Assembly (NCBI GenBank): GCA_945861535.1
Contig: CAMAUZ010000024.1
Location: 23,738-87,737, forward strand
Length of the DNA: 64,000 bases
From: Akkermansia muciniphila
Lineage (GTDB): Bacteria > Verrucomicrobiota > Verrucomicrobiia > Limisphaerales > BJHT01
Direction of reading: 5' to 3'
The notes below the pieces were generated by a model. The model was given only the letters and a program-made list of their open reading frames with translations. It did no database searches and was not told where the DNA came from. The first letter of the stretch is position 1, and each line of letters begins with the position of its first letter. The position numbers and the translations under genes were made by a program. Shown piece by piece: positions 52,437 to 59,811 of the stretch.

Positions 52437-52545
52437 TCTTCGATGCCCCGCTGGGGCAGGGCAGGTTTAGCGCGTCGATCCGGGGGCGGCGTTCGCGGGC
52501 TCGAACTTGCCCCCGGCTAATTTCCTGCGGTGTCCCTCCGGGACA
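52437..52545 (-). repeat. Repeat family R1, copy D (inverted relative to C)
   Basis: TTCTTCGATGCCCCGCTGGG, CTTGCCCCCGGCTAATTTCC and GTGTCCCTCCGGGACAAAG are the reverse complement of copy C. The C/D pair repeats the orientation of the A/B pair at 6 kb. The 326 bases between C and D hold no supported gene. Confidence 0.88.
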
Positions 52546-52714
52546 AAGCACGAATCGCCGAGACCATTTTTACCCCCATCAAACCGCCGTTATCCGGTCA
52601 CGGCTTCGGGCGGGCGGGGGCGATGAATTCGCGGGTTGCGCTGTCTGCCCATGACCTCTGCTCGGCGACTTTGCTTGGACCAAACCCTGAACTGGGGGGA
52701 ATGGCGGAGGCGTT

Positions 52715-52826
52715 ATGGACTGCGGCGGCAAGCGGAGCGCGACGCCGCTTTCGAACCACCGAGAGCGCAGCTTTTTCCTCGCGTCCGAAAGCGCCGTCGT
52801 CGCTGCGCTCTGCCGGCGCAGTCCAT
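52715..52826. repeat. R5 inverted-repeat element
   Basis: The left end (52715-52753) opens ATGGACTGCGGCGGCAAGCG and ends GACGCCGCTTTCG. The right end (52786-52826) is its imperfect reverse complement, ending GCCGGCGCAGTCCAT. About 32 bases separate the arms. It lies just beyond the 3' end of the gene at 52862. Confidence 0.75.
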
Positions 52827-52861
52827 ATCGATCCCGGTCTGCCCCGGCGCGCTGTTCAGAC

Positions 52862-53524
52862 CTATGGCTTCGCGCTGGCGGGGGCGCTGAAGTCGCGGGT
52901 GGCGCCGTCTTCCCAGGATTTTTGCTCGGCGACTTTGCCGGCTTCCATGCGCACCCAGGATTTGGCGCTGCCGCTGGGGAACCAACTGCGCGAGATGCCG
53001 TGGGGGACGCCTTCCTTCAGTTCGATCTCTTCGGCCAGCTTGCCCTGTTCGTCCCAGCGGCGGAAGGTGCCGTGGAGTTTGCCGTTGGTGATCGGGGCCT
53101 CGGATTTTTTGACGCCGTTGGGATGCCACTGGGTGCGGAGTCCGTGGGAGACGCTTTTCACGAATTGCTCCTGCACCTGCATTTGTTTGTTGGTGTACCA
53201 GCCGAGGGAGAGGCCTTCGAGGTAGCCGTTGGAAATGGCGGAGCGCGATTTCATCCCGCCGTCAGGATAACGCTCGATCAGAAAGCCGTTGAAGGGGTTG
53301 TTGGTTTCCGTAGTTCGGAACAACTGGCCGTCGCGCAGCGTGAGATCGGGGCGGGCGACTTCCAGCGGCGGCGCGGGCGCGGGCGGGGCAGGGGGCGGCG
53401 GCGTGCGACCGAGCCAGTAGGAAGCCCCGAGGATCACGAGCATGAGCAGCGCGAGCGCGAGGCGTCCGGGCGTGAGTTTGCTGGCGGGGCAGGGGGATTC
53501 GGGGGAGGGGGGAAAGTCGGGCAT
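52862..53524 (-). CDS. Membrane-anchored MORN-like (YwqK-type) repeat protein
   Basis: The 220-residue product has an N-terminal membrane helix (LALALLMLVILGASYWLG, residues about 22-40) and a Pro/Ala-rich spacer. Four or five MORN-variant repeats follow (GFLIERYPDGGMKSRSAISN, GLRTQWHPNGVKKSEAPITN, GTFRRWDEQGKLAEEIELKE, GISRSWFPSGSAKSWVRMEA). This is the repeat type of YwqK-like proteins, sometimes annotated as antitoxins, though here it is anchored and probably extracytoplasmic. No toxin partner is visible. Confidence 0.83.
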   Translation of the reverse strand: MPDFPPSPESPCPASKLTPGRLALALLMLVILGASYWLGRTPPPPAPPAPAPPLEVARPDLTLRDGQLFRTTETNNPFNGFLIERYPDGGMKSRSAISNGYLEGLSLGWYTNKQMQVQEQFVKSVSHGLRTQWHPNGVKKSEAPITNGKLHGTFRRWDEQGKLAEEIELKEGVPHGISRSWFPSGSAKSWVRMEAGKVAEQKSWEDGATRDFSAPASAKP

Positions 53525-53585
53525 AAGGTCAGAGCTGGATTAATCGTTGGGAAAGTTTGTGCAGTGAACCCGCGAGCAAGCGGTT

Positions 53586-53670
53586 GGTAGGGCGCGGTGT
53601 CCTCACCGCGCCGCCTCGTATCGGTGGCATCCGGGTGGTCGGCGGCGGGCTGAGGACAGCCCGCCCTACC
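53586..53670. repeat. R2 palindrome, copy 2
   Basis: The left arm folds as GGCGCGGTG-TCCT-CACCGCGCC and the right arm as GGCGGGCTG-AGGA-CAGCCCGCC. The outer ends GGTAGGGC and GCCCTACC match copy 1. Stem bases differ from copy 1 but remain paired in each arm, and the TCCT/AGGA loops are conserved. Confidence 0.82.
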
Positions 53671-53745
53671 CATGATGGGTTCATGGGGAGGGATCACCTG
53701 GTATTGCCTACGCTCGCACCGTGGCCGAGCGCCTCCTCACCCCAG

Positions 53746-53776
53746 CCCTCTCCTCCGTTCTGAACGGAGGAGAGGG
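53746..53776. repeat. Perfect 15-bp palindrome (CCCTCTCCTCCGTTC / GAACGGAGGAGAGGG)
   Basis: Arms 53746-53760 and 53762-53776 are perfectly complementary around a single T. It lies past the 3' end of the aldolase-family gene at 53860. There is no adjacent T-tract. It could block or protect transcripts, or be another mobile palindrome. Confidence 0.7.
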
Positions 53777-53859
53777 GGACGGAGGTCACGGGGCGGATTG
53801 CATGAGCTTTCGCGGAGAGCGAGCGAAGGTTTTTCAACGGAATCATCAATGCCGGAGCA

Positions 53860-54786
53860 TCACGATTTCTTGCCGCCATTGCGTTTCTTGGCCGCGAGCG
53901 TCGGGCGTTTGGCAAGGGCGTCGCGGATGATTTTGAGGACTTGTTTGCGCTCATCGCCGGCGAGGGGGAGGCGCGGGGCGCGGACCCATTCGGTGCCGAG
54001 GCCGGTCTCTTGCAGGCAGAGTTTGATGTATTGCACGAAGTGGACGTGCGTATCGAGTTTCATCAGCGGCTGGAACCAACGGAAGAAGGTGCGGGCCTGG
54101 TCCCATTCGCCGGCGCGGAGGAGTTCCCAGAGGTATTGGTTCTCGGCGGGGAGGGCGATGCCGGTGCCGGCGACCCAGCCGTCGATGCCGAGGATGGCGC
54201 TTTCGAGGATGAGGTCATCGACGCCGGTGAAGATGGCGTAGCGGTCGCCGACGGTGTTGCGGAGTTCGGTGATGCGGCGGGTGTTGCTCGAGCTTTCCTT
54301 GAGCGCGACGAGGTTTTTCACGTCGGCGAGTTCGGCGAAGAGTTCGGGCGTGATGTCCACCGGGTAGGAGACGGGGTTGTTGTAGAGCATCCACGGCAGG
54401 CCGGTGGCGGCGGCGATGGTGCGGAACCAGGTCAGGGCTTCGCGGGTGTCGGCTTTGTAAACCATCGCGGGCATGACCATGAAGCCGTCGGCGCCGAGCT
54501 TCTCGCAGTCGCGCACGTAGCGGCAGGCGGCGGCGGTGCTGATCTCGGCGACGCCGCTGAGGACGGGCACGCGGCCGTTGGCGGTCTGGACGGCGAGTTC
54601 GATGACGCGCCGTTTTTCATCGGGGTCGAGCGATTGGTTCTCGCCGAGGGAGCCGCACATGATGAGTCCGGTGACGCCGGAGGCGATAAGGGCCTCGAGG
54701 TGCCGCGCGGTGGCGGGGAGGTCGAGGGATTGATCCTTCTTGAGTTGGGTGGTGACTGCGGGGAAGACGCCGGTCCAGTGGGGCAT
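53860..54786 (-). CDS. Dihydrodipicolinate synthase / N-acetylneuraminate lyase family protein
   Basis: The 308-residue TIM-barrel class I aldolase family member shows the motif GLIMCGSLGENQSLDPDEKR, the tyrosine of MLYNNPVSYP (near 134) and the Schiff-base lysine of VALKESSSNTRR (near 162). The DapA/NanA superfamily also includes keto-acid aldolases, and the motif CGSLGE in place of GTTGE argues against a plain DapA role. The C-terminal basic tail (AAKKRNGGKK) is unusual. It is a single gene flanked by repeats. Confidence 0.85.
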   Translation of the reverse strand: MPHWTGVFPAVTTQLKKDQSLDLPATARHLEALIASGVTGLIMCGSLGENQSLDPDEKRRVIELAVQTANGRVPVLSGVAEISTAAACRYVRDCEKLGADGFMVMPAMVYKADTREALTWFRTIAAATGLPWMLYNNPVSYPVDITPELFAELADVKNLVALKESSSNTRRITELRNTVGDRYAIFTGVDDLILESAILGIDGWVAGTGIALPAENQYLWELLRAGEWDQARTFFRWFQPLMKLDTHVHFVQYIKLCLQETGLGTEWVRAPRLPLAGDERKQVLKIIRDALAKRPTLAAKKRNGGKKS

Positions 54787-54788
54787 AG

Positions 54789-55117
54789 GAATTAGGAGTT
54801 ATGAATTATGAGTTAGGAATGAGGGGAAGGGGAAAGTAATTAGTAATTAGTGATTAGTAATTAGTGGGAAGGTGGCGGTTCTGGTGTGTGGGGATTGGCG
54901 GCGGGTGAGTTTCATGGCAGGGAGTTTGGCAGGGGAATTTGGGGCAGAGGAATGGGGAATTTGAAATTTCAGATTTGAGATAGGGACGCTGGCCTTTGGG
55001 CTATTGGCTATTGGATATTGGCTGTTTCGTTCTGAGTGTGGTGATAGGTTTTCAACCGGCCAGAGCTATCAGTTGCTTACTAATCACTAATCACTAATTA
55101 CTAATTACTAATTACTT
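54789..55117. repeat. Cluster of degenerate heptanucleotide tandem repeats
   Basis: In-register 7-bp units occur at 54789-54823 (GAATTAG GAGTTAT type), 54835-54865 (AGTAATT AGTAATT AGTGATT AGTAATT), 54956-54983 (GGAATTT GAAATTT) and 54991-55028 (GGCTATT type). The run ACTAATC ACTAATT at 55079-55117 is the complement of the 54835 tract, making an inverted pair. No gene lies in this interval. Confidence 0.8.
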
Positions 55118-55122
55118 CCCCC

Positions 55123-56190
55123 CTATACCTTCACCGGTGCGCGCCACGACGCCCGTGTCCACCCCGCGGTCTGCCACCGGTCGGGGGTGGCGTATTCGCG
55201 GATGACCAGTTCGGTGGGGTGGGCCTCGACGTAGAAGAAGGCTTGTTGGTCGCTGTTGAAATGGCTGGCGTTGTCGGTGTTGAAGACGGAGATGCCGCGC
55301 TCGGCTTTCGGGGTGAGGCCGTTCCAGAGGAAAATGTTCCGGACGTGGGTGTGGCCGTAGAAGATGGCGGCGATTTGATAGGGCTTGATGGCTTCGTGGA
55401 AGCCGCGGACGTCGCAGGGGTCCCATTCGCGTTTGAGGGCGGCTTCGTCGTTTTCCTCGCAGGGGCCGGTGTAGCGGACGACATCGACGTGGTGGGTGAT
55501 GATGACGGGGCGTCCGCTGGTGCCGACGTTTTTGGCGAGGTCGCTGATGAGGAAGTCGAGGCTGTCGAGGGCGGCGTAGCGGCGTTTGCGGGTGATGCGG
55601 CGGTCGGTGCCGACGATGAGGCCGAGGTTGACGAAGTGGAAGTTGCCCCAGTCCCAGGAATAGTGGAGGCCGTTGGGGGAGATGTTTTTCACGCCGGGCC
55701 GGCGGGGGTTGCGCTTGGCGATTTGGTCGAGGACGAGGCCGCCGCCGTGGGGGCTGTCGTGGTTGCCATAGACTTCGTACACGGGGAATTTCAGGCGGCC
55801 GTCCTGGCCGGTGAGGCCGTATTCGCGGGTGTAGGCGGCCCATTCGGTTTGTTGCATGCGGGGGAAGTCGCCGCCGTTTTTGTCGCCGCTGTCGATGAGG
55901 TCGCCGGCGTGGATGACGCCGAGCGGGGGCGCGACGCTGCCGGCGCGGGCGGCTTCGGGGATGGCGGTGTCGGGGAGGCGGTTGAGGGTATCGACGAGCG
56001 CGCCGCAGACGGCGGCGGAGCGCGGGTTCATGCGGGTGGCGTCTTCTTTGTCGGCGAGGAAATGGGTGTCGCCGAGGACGTAGAAGCTGAACGATGGGGC
56101 CGTGGCGGCGCGGGTGACGATGGCGGGGAAGGCGAGGGTGGTGGCGGCGGCGGCCGTGGTGCGGAGGAAGTGGCGGCGGGTGAGTTGCAT
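55123..56190 (-). CDS. Tat-exported calcineurin-like metallophosphoesterase
   Basis: The 355-residue product has a clear twin-arginine signal (TRRHFLRTTAAAA, residues 4-16). Phosphoesterase motifs are FYVLGDTHFL, GVIHAGDLIDSGD, EVYGNHDSPHG, ITHHVDVVRY and FYGHTHVRN, which coordinate two metals. An insert around GLHYSWDWGNFHFVNLGLIV is typical of secreted PVC members. Substrate unknown. The gene is bracketed on both sides by heptanucleotide repeats. Confidence 0.9.
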   Translation of the reverse strand: MQLTRRHFLRTTAAAATTLAFPAIVTRAATAPSFSFYVLGDTHFLADKEDATRMNPRSAAVCGALVDTLNRLPDTAIPEAARAGSVAPPLGVIHAGDLIDSGDKNGGDFPRMQQTEWAAYTREYGLTGQDGRLKFPVYEVYGNHDSPHGGGLVLDQIAKRNPRRPGVKNISPNGLHYSWDWGNFHFVNLGLIVGTDRRITRKRRYAALDSLDFLISDLAKNVGTSGRPVIITHHVDVVRYTGPCEENDEAALKREWDPCDVRGFHEAIKPYQIAAIFYGHTHVRNIFLWNGLTPKAERGISVFNTDNASHFNSDQQAFFYVEAHPTELVIREYATPDRWQTAGWTRASWRAPVKV

Positions 56191-56211
56191 GGCGGGGGAT
56201 GGGGAGGGGAA

Positions 56212-56242
56212 AGTAATTAGTAATTAGTGATTAGTAATTAGT
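56212..56242 (+). repeat. Heptanucleotide repeat AGTAATT/AGTGATT
   Basis: AGTAATT, AGTAATT, AGTGATT and AGTAATT in register, the same order of units as at 54835-54862. It lies just upstream of the phosphoesterase start and 5 bases before repeat element R4 copy 2. Confidence 0.8.
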
Positions 56243-56246
56243 AGGA

Positions 56247-56387
56247 GGCACTTGGAAAATCTCGGATTCACAGTTCCGGATTTCCATCTTTTACCCCTTA
56301 TCTTTTACCATGGGGCTTGGATTTTGGTCGGATTGGGATGGTAAAAGATGGGGGGGTAAAAGATGACGGAACGGGAGTTTTGGATGT
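56247..56387. repeat. Palindromic repeat element R4, copy 2
   Basis: ATCTTTTACC occurs at 56286 and 56300, with complementary GGTAAAAGAT at 56340 and 56355. The flanks CTCGGATTCACAGTTCCGG and GGGAGTTTTGG match copy 1. A single extra heptad AGTTCGTAATTAGT follows at 56389-56402. Confidence 0.82.
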
Positions 56388-56456
56388 AGTTCGTAATTAG
56401 TGGGGTGGGGTGGGTTTTTAGGGTGGGTGGGAGATGGGAAAGGGGACGGGGATTTT

Positions 56457-56519
56457 AGATTTCAGATTTCAAATTTGAGATTCGGAATTCGGAATTCGCC
56501 ATTCGCCATTCGAAATTGG
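56457..56519 (+). repeat. Nine in-register degenerate heptads
   Basis: AGATTTC, AGATTTC, AAATTTG, AGATTCG, GAATTCG, GAATTCG, CCATTCG, CCATTCG, AAATTGG run without a break in 7-bp phase. The unit drifts stepwise along the tract, and identical neighbours occur in pairs, suggesting repeated unit duplication followed by mutation. Confidence 0.82.
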
Positions 56520-56528
56520 GTGCCGGGC

Positions 56529-57815
56529 TCAGCGGTTCATCAGGGCTTCGATTTCGTCGGGTTCGATGGGGGTGTTGGCCATGAGGTTTATCGGGCCGTG
56601 TTCGGTGACAATGATGTCGTCTTCGAGGCGGACGGCGAAGCCTTCTTTGGGGATGTAGATGCCGGGTTCGACGGTGAGAACCCAGCCGGGGGCGAAGGGT
56701 TCGGTGATGAAGCCGACGTCGTGGACATCGAGGCCGAGGGGATGGCCGAGGCCATGCATGAAGTATTTGCGGCAGGCGGGGGTTTCCTCGGTTTGTTTTT
56801 TGATGTCGGATTTTTTGAGGAGGCCGAGGGCGAGGAGTTCGTCGTTCATCATCATCTGCGATTCTTTCTGCCAGTCGCGATGGAGTTTGCCGACGGTCGC
56901 GCCGGCGATGCTGGCGCGCAGGACGCGGAGGACGGCTTGGTAGATTTGCTTCTGGCGGCGGGTGAAGCGGCCGCTGACGGGGATGGTGCGGGTGAGGTCG
57001 GCGTTGTAATTGGCGTAGCTGGCGGCGACGTCGAGGAGGAGAAGGTCGCCTTTTTTGCAGGGCTGATCGTTCTGATTGTAGTGCAGGGTGCAGGCGTTGG
57101 CACCGGAGGCGATGATGGGGTTGTAGGCGAAGCGGGCGCGGCGGCGGGTGAATTCGTGGGCGAGTTCGGCCTCGGCTTCGACTTCGTTGATGCCGGGCTT
57201 CACTAATTTGAGGAGGCGGCGGAAACCTTGCTCGGTGATGGCGACGGACTGTTTCAGGAGTTCGATTTCGGGCTCGGATTTCACGACGCGCAAGCGGTGC
57301 AGGAGGCGGGCGAGGCGGTGGTATTGGTGGAGCGGATATTGCGCCTGGGTCTCGCGGATGAAACGGAGGTCGCGGGTTTCGACGGTGTCGGCGGCGCGCT
57401 TGTGCTCATTGGTGTTGAGGAAGACGTGCTCGGACTCGCAGAGGAGCTGGCGGAAGATGACGGGGAATTCCGCGAGCCACTTGATGGTTTTGATGCCCGA
57501 GATTTTCTGCGCCTCGTCCTTGGGATGCTTGTGGCCTTCCCAGATTTTCAGGTGCTCGTTGGGTTCGCGGAGGAAGAGAATCTCTCGCTGCTTCTCGTCG
57601 TGGGCGTTGGGGGCGAGGACGAGGATGCTCTCCTCCTGCTCGATGCCGGTGAGGTAGAAGAGGTCGGAATTGGGGATCGGGATGAGCGAGCCGTCGGCGT
57701 TGGTGGGTGGGATGTCGTTGGCGTTTACGGCGGCGACGGAGTTGGGGAGGAGCAGGTGGGCGAGGCGATCGCGGTTGGCGGCGAAGAGTTTTGAGTCGAT
57801 GGGGTCGTGACGCAT
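56529..57815 (-). CDS. Xaa-Pro aminopeptidase (M24B family)
   Basis: ATG at 57815 gives 428 residues. The N-terminal half is a creatinase-like domain (DLFYLTGIEQEESILVLAPN). The C-terminal pita-bread domain shows all five metal ligands: Asp in LLLLDVAASYANYN, Asp in ADLTRTIPVSGRF, His in YFMHGLGHPLGLDVHDVG (about 353), Glu in VEPGIYIPKEG (about 382) and Glu in RLEDDIIVTEHG (about 398). It removes N-terminal residues preceding proline. No signal peptide, so cytoplasmic. The frame extends 12 codons further upstream. Confidence 0.94.
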   Translation of the reverse strand: MRHDPIDSKLFAANRDRLAHLLLPNSVAAVNANDIPPTNADGSLIPIPNSDLFYLTGIEQEESILVLAPNAHDEKQREILFLREPNEHLKIWEGHKHPKDEAQKISGIKTIKWLAEFPVIFRQLLCESEHVFLNTNEHKRAADTVETRDLRFIRETQAQYPLHQYHRLARLLHRLRVVKSEPEIELLKQSVAITEQGFRRLLKLVKPGINEVEAEAELAHEFTRRRARFAYNPIIASGANACTLHYNQNDQPCKKGDLLLLDVAASYANYNADLTRTIPVSGRFTRRQKQIYQAVLRVLRASIAGATVGKLHRDWQKESQMMMNDELLALGLLKKSDIKKQTEETPACRKYFMHGLGHPLGLDVHDVGFITEPFAPGWVLTVEPGIYIPKEGFAVRLEDDIIVTEHGPINLMANTPIEPDEIEALMNR

Positions 57816-58013
57816 GGCGGAGGTTCTGGGGTGATGGCGGATTTTTTGCAATGCGGGAGAGCAGGTGGCGGAACAATTCGACCGGTGCCGACGGAGAAAC
57901 GTTACCGCTCCCTCGCTTGATACCTCGTCTTGGTGCGAGACGACGTGGACCCCGCACCTGCCCTTTCAACAGCTTGAATGAGATCGCGCAAAAGCCAACC
58001 ACATGAGCACCGG

Positions 58014-58568
58014 TTACGGCTTATCCGTGAACGCAAACTTGCGCACGACACTCCAAGGGTCATCCGTCGCGAGATTCTGGTTGGAGAGTTCGAGTTTGAC
58101 TTCGCCTGTCATGGTGACGTTTAGCGGGACGAACCAGCGGTAATACACTTCCTCGGTTCCGATCGTTCGTTGACCACGAGCGCGCACGACGTACGGCCCT
58201 GGCTTGGGGATTCTTATTTTAAATCTACCGTCCACATCCGTGTGTGCGTTTCCTACTTCGAGGTCGGCTCCATTGCTCTTTTTTTGATACAACGCATTCC
58301 AAAACTCCCTTTCCATGGCATCTCTCTCGCTGGCTTTTCCCTCCGCTTGGAGCACCGCTAAACTGAAGATTTTATACTTGATCCCATCGCAACATATCTT
58401 GAAATCGTCCGCACTTACCACATCAACAGCGGTGAGAGGCATACGCAATGTTTGTCCCTCCTTTGTCACAATGAAGGCAGTTCCCGTCAATTCACGGCTG
58501 CATCCAGAACAAAAGAAAACAATTGTGGACACCAAAAGCGATAGCACCCGAAAAATGTCAGTTTTCAT
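58014..58568 (-). CDS. Putative lipoprotein, hypothetical
   Basis: ATG at 58568 gives 184 residues beginning MKTDIFRVLSLLVSTIVFFC with SGCS after it, a signal peptide with a plausible lipobox cysteine (residue 23). The mature part includes a beta-rich DGRFKIRIPKPGPYVVRARG, a transthyretin/carboxypeptidase-regulatory-like strand pattern. The region is visibly lower in GC than its neighbours. That suggests horizontal acquisition. No partner genes. Confidence 0.7.
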   Translation of the reverse strand: MKTDIFRVLSLLVSTIVFFCSGCSRELTGTAFIVTKEGQTLRMPLTAVDVVSADDFKICCDGIKYKIFSLAVLQAEGKASERDAMEREFWNALYQKKSNGADLEVGNAHTDVDGRFKIRIPKPGPYVVRARGQRTIGTEEVYYRWFVPLNVTMTGEVKLELSNQNLATDDPWSVVRKFAFTDKP

Positions 58569-58819
58569 ATTGGAACGAACTTGAACTTGGTAATTTGGGG
58601 GCACCCCCATTCGGCGGCGGAAGGTTTTCATCCCGATTTACTGGGGAAACCTATTATACCTAGCCGCTGATGACAATTGCGTTCTATGCGGCGCCCTTGT
58701 GAATTTGCGCGGTCCGCACGGCGGCATGTCGTTACAGGCCGGTTTGATCGGCGTCAAGGGAAGCGGCGGAATAGCTCGCGGCGTTGCGGGTGCGGCGGCA
58801 GGTTTCGTTCACAGCAGTC

Positions 58820-59062
58820 ATGTCTTCCACCGCGAAATTTTTGAAACTGGATGTGCGCGCGATTTTGGCGCGGGGCGAGGAGCCGTTCCCGGCGATTCGC
58901 GAGCGGGTGGACGGGCTGGCGGCGGGGGAAGGGTTGATGCTGGTCGCGCCGTTTTTGCCGTCGCCGCTGATCGAGCGGCTGGGGAGTGAGGGGTTTCGGT
59001 CGCGGGTCGAGCGGGGGAAGGGGAATGAATGGGTGGTTTATTTCTGGCGCGAGGCTGGGTAA
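58820..59062 (+). CDS. DUF2249 family protein
   Basis: The 80-residue product MSSTAKFLKLDVRAILARGE ... LAAGEGLMLVAPFLPSPLIE has the D-R-I/L...G..F..I and G....L..PF.P..L pattern of DUF2249 (TusA/SirA-like fold). It lies 10 bases before a Crp/Fnr regulator on the same strand. DUF2249 genes are often near nitric-oxide or denitrification regulators, so a role in nitrosative or low-oxygen response is plausible but inferred. Confidence 0.75.
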   Translation: MSSTAKFLKLDVRAILARGEEPFPAIRERVDGLAAGEGLMLVAPFLPSPLIERLGSEGFRSRVERGKGNEWVVYFWREAG

Positions 59063-59072
59063 GAGTCTGCCC

Positions 59073-59792
59073 ATGTCTCAACCGATTGCCGCACTCCGTC
59101 AGGCCGCCATTGTCGATACGTTGCGAAGTTGCCAGCTCTTGAACGGGCTGCCGGTGCCCGAACTGGAGGCGATCGCGGCGATGACGACGGTGCAGCCGCT
59201 GGCCAAGGGCGAGTATCTGTTTCACGAGGGTGAGGGGTCGCGGGGCTTCTACATTGTGCAGCGCGGGGCGATCAATGTTCACCGCGTCAATGCCGCGGGC
59301 AAAGAACAGGTGATTCACATTTTCCGTGCGGGCGAGTCGTTTGCGGAGGCGTCGCTGGCGGTCGAGCGCGGGTATCCGGCGGATGCGCGGGCGGTCGAGC
59401 CGTCGCAGGTGTTGCTGGTGCAGAAGGCGGGGTTTCTCGGATTGTTGAAACGGCAGCCGGAGCTGGCGTTGCGGATGTTGGGCGCGATGAGCCTGCATCT
59501 GCGCGTGCTGGTGGGGCAGTTGGAAGACCTCACGCTCAAGGACGTGGAGACGCGGCTGGCCAACTGGCTGGTGAAGCGCTGCCCCGATCCCGCCGGCGAG
59601 CAACCGGTGAACATTCGGCTGACCACGACCAAGCGCGTGCTGGCGGCGGAGTTGGGAACGATCAGCGAAACTTTCTCGCGCACGCTGGCGAAGTTCCGCG
59701 CGCAGGGGCTGATTCGTGTGAAGGGGACGACGATCACGGTGTTGTCGCCGACGCGGTTGGCGGCGCAGTTGCGGCGGTATTTGGGGGAATAG
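59073..59792 (+). CDS. Crp/Fnr family transcriptional regulator
   Basis: The 239-residue product has an N-terminal cyclic-nucleotide-binding-like sensor domain (about 20-140: GEYLFHEGEGSRGFYIVQRG, FRAGESFAEASLAVERGYPA). A C-terminal winged helix contains the recognition region KRVLAAELGTISETFSRTLA. No FNR-type cysteine cluster is visible; the DNR/NnrR branch, which uses heme, lacks it as well. It could also be a cAMP target of the cyclase at 19134. Probably co-transcribed with the DUF2249 gene, 10 bases upstream. Confidence 0.9.
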   Translation: MSQPIAALRQAAIVDTLRSCQLLNGLPVPELEAIAAMTTVQPLAKGEYLFHEGEGSRGFYIVQRGAINVHRVNAAGKEQVIHIFRAGESFAEASLAVERGYPADARAVEPSQVLLVQKAGFLGLLKRQPELALRMLGAMSLHLRVLVGQLEDLTLKDVETRLANWLVKRCPDPAGEQPVNIRLTTTKRVLAAELGTISETFSRTLAKFRAQGLIRVKGTTITVLSPTRLAAQLRRYLGE

Positions 59793-59811
59793 GCGGCACC
59801 CCGGCGGCGGT

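Noticed and set aside
49967..53524. A regulatory subunit gene (ilvN) downstream of ilvB
   Set aside because: Only palindromic repeats and a MORN-type gene follow; no ACT-domain frame is visible in any orientation.
52862..53524. Calling the YwqK-like gene an antitoxin
   Set aside because: The protein has a membrane anchor and an extracytoplasmic layout and no adjacent toxin, so the common database label is not supported.
53941..56220. Plus-strand Gly/Val/Glu-rich frames opposite the aldolase-family and phosphoesterase genes
   Set aside because: Composition is that of a reversed high-GC gene, with no signal peptide or motif; the minus-strand genes carry full catalytic motifs.
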